In this document: positions 61,252 to 64,000 of the stretch, piece after piece
How the letters are laid out: every line of letters begins with the position of its first letter
How positions within the stretch are numbered: position 1 is the stretch's first letter
From: an uncultured Opitutia bacterium
GTDB lineage: Bacteria; Verrucomicrobiota; Verrucomicrobiia; Opitutales; Opitutaceae
Reading direction: 5' to 3'
Assembly (NCBI GenBank): GCA_903873805.1
Contig: CAIQQB010000132.1
Span: 21,900 to 85,899, forward strand
DNA length: 64,000 nucleotides
Position numbers and translations under genes: made by a program
Notes under the pieces: generated by a model
The model's input: the letters and a program-made list of their open reading frames with translations, nothing else
The model's database searches: none
Told to the model about the DNA's origin: nothing

Positions 61252-62202
61252 TTACTGGCCGAGGCTTTTGCGCAGATCGTCGAGCTGGCCGGCGCTGCCG
61301 AGGAGGACGTTGCGGCTCGCGATGAACTTGGCGTATTCCTCGATGAAGATCTTCCCGGGCGGACGGAAGTCGAACTCACCCGGCTTGTCGCGGAAGAACT
61401 CGCGGTGGACGCGGGTCCAGACCAGACGGCCGTCGGTGTCGATGTTGATCTTGGTGACCCCGAGCTTGGCGGCGGGCAGGTACTCGTTGACGTCGACACC
61501 CATCGAGCCGGCGATCTTGCCGCCGGCGGCGTTGATGCGGTCGACCTCCTCCTTGGGCACGCTGGAGCTGCCGTGCATGACCAGCGGATAGCCGGGCAGG
61601 CGGGCCTTGATCTTGGTCAGCACGTCGAAGTGCAGAGATTGCTTGCCCTTGAACTTGAAGGCGCCGTGCGAAGTGCCGATGGCGCAGGCCAGGGAGTCGC
61701 AACCGCTAAGCTTGACGAACTTTTCGGCTTCGGCGGGGTCGGTGAGGCATGCGTTGCCCTCCTCGACCTTGATGTCCTCCTCGACGCCACCGAGCATGCC
61801 GAGTTCGGCCTCGACGGAGATGCCCTTGGCGTGGGCGCGGTCGGTGACGCGCTTGGTGATCGCGACGTTCTGATCGAACGGATCATGCGAGGCGTCGATC
61901 ATGACGGAGCTGTAAAAGCCCGAGTCGATACAGTCGTAGCAGGTCTCCTCGTCCCCGTGGTCGAGGTGGACGGCAAAGATGCATTCCGGGAAGATTTCGG
62001 CGGCGGCGCGGATGATCGCCTCGAGCATGCGCTTGTCGGTGTATTTGCGCGCCCCCTTCGAAATCTGGATGATGAACGGCGCCTTGGACGAGAGGGCTCC
62101 CTTGAAAAGGCCCATGGCCTGTTCAGCATTGTTGATGTTGTAGGCGCCGACGGCATATTTGCCATAGGCGTGTTTGAAGAGCTGCGCAGTGGTGACAATC
62201 AT
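61252..62202 (-). CDS. fba: Class II fructose-bisphosphate aldolase
   Basis: A 316-residue zinc aldolase cleaving fructose 1,6-bisphosphate to DHAP and glyceraldehyde 3-phosphate. FAVHLDHGDEE holds D81 and zinc ligand H82; GYDSVMIDAS-type sequence (SGFYSSVMIDASH), VEAELGMLGG and MHGSSSVP follow. ATG 62202 starts MIVTTAQLFKHAY; an upstream in-frame start would add an implausible tail. It ends at a clear terminator. A 167-nt divergent gap separates it from the haem protein gene. Confidence 0.95.
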   Translation of the reverse strand: MIVTTAQLFKHAYGKYAVGAYNINNAEQAMGLFKGALSSKAPFIIQISKGARKYTDKRMLEAIIRAAAEIFPECIFAVHLDHGDEETCYDCIDSGFYSSVMIDASHDPFDQNVAITKRVTDRAHAKGISVEAELGMLGGVEEDIKVEEGNACLTDPAEAEKFVKLSGCDSLACAIGTSHGAFKFKGKQSLHFDVLTKIKARLPGYPLVMHGSSSVPKEEVDRINAAGGKIAGSMGVDVNEYLPAAKLGVTKINIDTDGRLVWTRVHREFFRDKPGEFDFRPPGKIFIEEYAKFIASRNVLLGSAGQLDDLRKSLGQ

Positions 62203-62369
62203 GGTGATGGCGGTTAGCCGGGAGAAAATCTTAGTGGTCCGCCGGGGGGACGGGCAAGCGATTTCGCGGTTCGGCTTGTGGCGCAGTTCCCATGCCAGCA
62301 ACCGGATGGTAACCGTTTTTTGTCCTTGCCGTCATGGGTAGAAGAAAATCTTATTCGACCTATTAGTTT

Positions 62370-62816
62370 ATGACCCCGATCAACCAAAAACACCGCACTG
62401 TTCTCTTCCTTACCGCCAGTCTCGCCGGCATCGCTGCCGTGCTGACCGCCACCCTGCAGGGAGCCGACACTCCCGCCGACAAGCCGGCCGCCGCCGGCAA
62501 GAGCCCCACCTATGCCGACGTCCAGCCGTTGCTCAAGAAATACTGCTACGACTGCCATGGCGGTGGCAAAGCCGCGAAGTCCCAGTATACCCTTGATACG
62601 CGGGAAAACGCCCTGAAGGGTGGCAAGAACAAGAAACCCGGCATTGTGGCCGGCGACGCCACCAAGGGCGAACTCATGCGTCGCATCTCGCTCGCCCAGA
62701 CCGAAAAGGAAGTCATGCCTCCAAAGGCCAAGGCCCCCAAGGTCACGGTTCCGCCCACCGCCGACGAGATCAAGACGATCGCTGACTGGATCAACGCCGG
62801 GGCGAAATGGGAATAA
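62370..62816 (+). CDS. Small exported c-type haem protein (Planctomycete cytochrome C-like)
   Basis: A 148-residue protein. A signal helix (TVLFLTASLAGIAAVLTATLQG) is followed by VQPLLKKYCYDCHGGG, which holds the haem motif C59-Y-D-C62-H63. LDTRENALKGG and VMPPKAK (a possible Met ligand) match the PSCyt1-type domain common in Planctomycetes and Verrucomicrobia. Its haem would be attached by the ResBC system encoded here. The partner is unknown. It ends at a terminator 35 nt downstream. Confidence 0.88.
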   Translation: MTPINQKHRTVLFLTASLAGIAAVLTATLQGADTPADKPAAAGKSPTYADVQPLLKKYCYDCHGGGKAAKSQYTLDTRENALKGGKNKKPGIVAGDATKGELMRRISLAQTEKEVMPPKAKAPKVTVPPTADEIKTIADWINAGAKWE

Positions 62817-62851
62817 GCGAGAATTCGCCGCAACCAATCCCGCCGCTTTCA

Positions 62852-62881
62852 AAGCCGCGCCCACTTCGGGTGCGGCTTTTT
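62852..62881 (+). terminator. Rho-independent terminator of the haem protein gene
   Basis: A stem aagccgcgccc (62852-62862) / gggtgcggctt (62868-62878), loop acttc, with one G-T pair, followed by ttt on the plus strand. It lies between the convergent haem-protein gene and the gene at 62907-63842. Confidence 0.82.
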
Positions 62882-62906
62882 GTTGTCCATGGTCGCGGAC
62901 GAGAGA

Positions 62907-63842
62907 TTAACCACCCGGAGCGGGCGGCGGACTGGCCTGCTGCTGGCTCTGAATCTGCCGGAGCACCTGCAGTTGCTCCGGAGTCAGAACGCCCTGGGCA
63001 CGCTGGATGGTCTCATCCGTGATTTGCGCGGGCGGGCTGAGAAGGTTGCCGCCCAGAATCAGCATCATCGGATCGGCGACGGAGCTCGGGGGAGCGGTTT
63101 CGGTGACGATCGGCAGCAGCATATCGGCCTGGGTGCCGCTGAGTGGGAAAGCGCCGCTGGCAAGCTGCTGACCGAGCTGGTCGATCACGGCATGCTGCGG
63201 CAGCGTGGCATTGTAGGCGAGATAGGTTTGGTACCCGGTTTCCCCCAGCAGGGTGCTGATGCTGGCATCCGCCTGTGTCTGCGCCTGGCTGACCAGCTGC
63301 TGAAACTGTTCCGGATTGTCCCGCGGGCTGATTCCCTGGCCGGTGGTGGTGGCAAGGAGGTCGAGCGCGACGCCGGCTCTCCGAACGAGAAGTTCCTTCA
63401 GACTGTCAGTCTGGTTGGCATCGAGGTTGAGTTTGGCGAAAAGCCCGGCGTAACGACTATCAACGGCGGAGCGCACCCGGCCGGTGATCTGCGCCGCCAC
63501 CTCCGGATCCCTCAGCAACGCCTCCAGTCCGATTGGGACCGGCGGCGTGTCCGCCACAGCGGGCTGCCCGGCCGAAGGGAAAGCTTGGGCCAAAATGCGA
63601 TGCGCGGTGGCCGTAGCGGAGGGGGCCGGTCCCTCGGTTTTGGGCGTTTGACGTTTCCAAAACAGGAAGGCAAAGGTGGCCAGCACTGCGCCCAAGACCA
63701 AGAAGGCGATTGCCGGAAGGGCGGGACGGGCCCGACTCGACAGTGGCGGCGGGAGTGTCGCCTGGACGCTGGTAGCCATGTCCTTGGCGATTGAGTTCCC
63801 GGTTTGATTCGGGAGGCGATTTTTTTTGGGAGTAGATGTCAT
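62907..63842 (-). CDS. Membrane-anchored protein of unknown function
   Basis: A 311-residue protein. One transmembrane helix (PAIAFLVLGAVLATFAFLFW) lies near residues 43-62 after a Ser/Pro-rich N-terminus. The outer part is helical (YAGLFAKLNLDANQTDSLKELLV; TPEQLQVLRQIQSQQQ) and resembles Spy/CpxP-like or periplasmic adaptor helices only in a general way. The C-terminus is Pro-rich. No family assigned. ATG 63842 is the only sensible start. It is downstream of a terminator for the next gene, so it has its own promoter. Confidence 0.6.
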   Translation of the reverse strand: MTSTPKKNRLPNQTGNSIAKDMATSVQATLPPPLSSRARPALPAIAFLVLGAVLATFAFLFWKRQTPKTEGPAPSATATAHRILAQAFPSAGQPAVADTPPVPIGLEALLRDPEVAAQITGRVRSAVDSRYAGLFAKLNLDANQTDSLKELLVRRAGVALDLLATTTGQGISPRDNPEQFQQLVSQAQTQADASISTLLGETGYQTYLAYNATLPQHAVIDQLGQQLASGAFPLSGTQADMLLPIVTETAPPSSVADPMMLILGGNLLSPPAQITDETIQRAQGVLTPEQLQVLRQIQSQQQASPPPAPGG

Positions 63843-63909
63843 GGGGTCGTTGACGGGAGCAGATTATGGACCGACCGCACCGCCGGCCATTCCATTGCTC
63901 GCGGGGAAT

Positions 63910-63940
63910 AAAAAAAGCCGCATGTGCAGGCACATGCGGC
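63910..63940 (-). terminator. Rho-independent terminator of the edge gene
   Basis: A perfect 10-bp stem gccgcatgtg (63917-63926) / cacatgcggc (63931-63940), loop cagg. On the minus strand a T-run (complement of 63910-63916) follows. It ends 19 nt after the stop codon at 63959. Confidence 0.88.
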
Positions 63941-63958
63941 AGAAAAACAATTGGAAGC

Positions 63959-64000
63959 TCAGCCACCACCACCACCGCCACCACCACCTCCACGACCACC
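63959..64000 (-). CDS. C-terminal end of a Gly-rich protein (5' truncated by window)
   Basis: The last 13 codons read GGRG followed by a run of Gly and then TGA (complement of 63959-63961). A Gly/Arg-rich tail and a strong terminator fit RNA-recognition-motif (RRM) proteins of this phylum, but only the tail is visible, so the function is a guess. Confidence 0.5.
   Translation of the reverse strand, partial: GGRGGGGGGGGGG

Overview
The window is a high-GC bacterial chromosome segment with dense, mostly short-spaced genes. It most resembles Verrucomicrobiota, probably the Opitutaceae. This is inferred from gene content: a large MoxR/DUF58/BatA/DUF4159 gene train, a DUF1080 secreted protein, a Planctomycete/Verrucomicrobia-type haem protein, GTG and TTG starts, and many short palindromic intergenic repeats. 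No taxonomic marker is conclusive.

Layout. Positions 1-6181 (+) hold a translation/RNA cluster: the nusA 3' end, infB, rbfA, an nrnA-type DHH phosphoesterase, truB, ribF and tRNA-Val(GAC). Positions 6277-9017 (-) hold a frameshifted secreted-protein gene, nadK and argA. Positions 9162-12232 (-) encode a ResB/ResC cytochrome c maturation pair. Positions 12438-15191 (+) encode 5-oxoprolinase as a PxpB-PxpC fusion plus PxpA, meeting lgt tail to tail; a CNNM/CBS protein follows. gcvT-gcvH (+) come next. Two secreted carbohydrate-related proteins and a GAF-PilB/GspE ATPase lie on (-). Positions 23863-28907 (+) hold yraN, then zwf-opcA-pgl (oxidative pentose phosphate entry) and a glycosyltransferase. 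Positions 29115-35456 (-) hold an alpha-oxoamine synthase, a GT2 glycosyltransferase, two sugar-nucleotide epimerases and kup. Then come menB (+) and a phosphofructokinase (-).

Positions 38667-56741 (-) form an 18-kb, 11-gene train. In transcription order it encodes a TPR/gluzincin protein, two DUF4159 paralogues, a MoxR AAA+ ATPase, a lipoprotein, a secretin-N-domain-like protein, a DUF58 protein, a BatA/vWA protein, a 1386-residue DUF4175-like protein, a vWA/amidotransferase-like membrane protein and a caspase-fold-like protein. Three proteins keep DxSxS metal sites, so a MoxR-driven, metal-dependent envelope complex is plausible, but its function is unknown. Two architectural oddities stand out: a 31-bp perfect inverted repeat whose 3' arm covers the moxR Shine-Dalgarno and reaches the first two bases of its start codon, and a REP pair sitting in frame in the caspase-like gene ahead of its signal peptide. 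Positions 57035-64000 hold small mixed genes: VF530-like, yqeY, a serpin, a methyltransferase, class II fba, a haem protein and unknown proteins.

A second theme is small repeats. Many gaps carry GTAG-headed hairpins, single or as inverted pairs (REP/BIME-like). A second hairpin family shows compensatory stem changes among three copies. Two related ~137-bp elements each supply the stop codon of a neighbouring minus-strand gene. No transposase is visible, so they would have to be mobilised from elsewhere.
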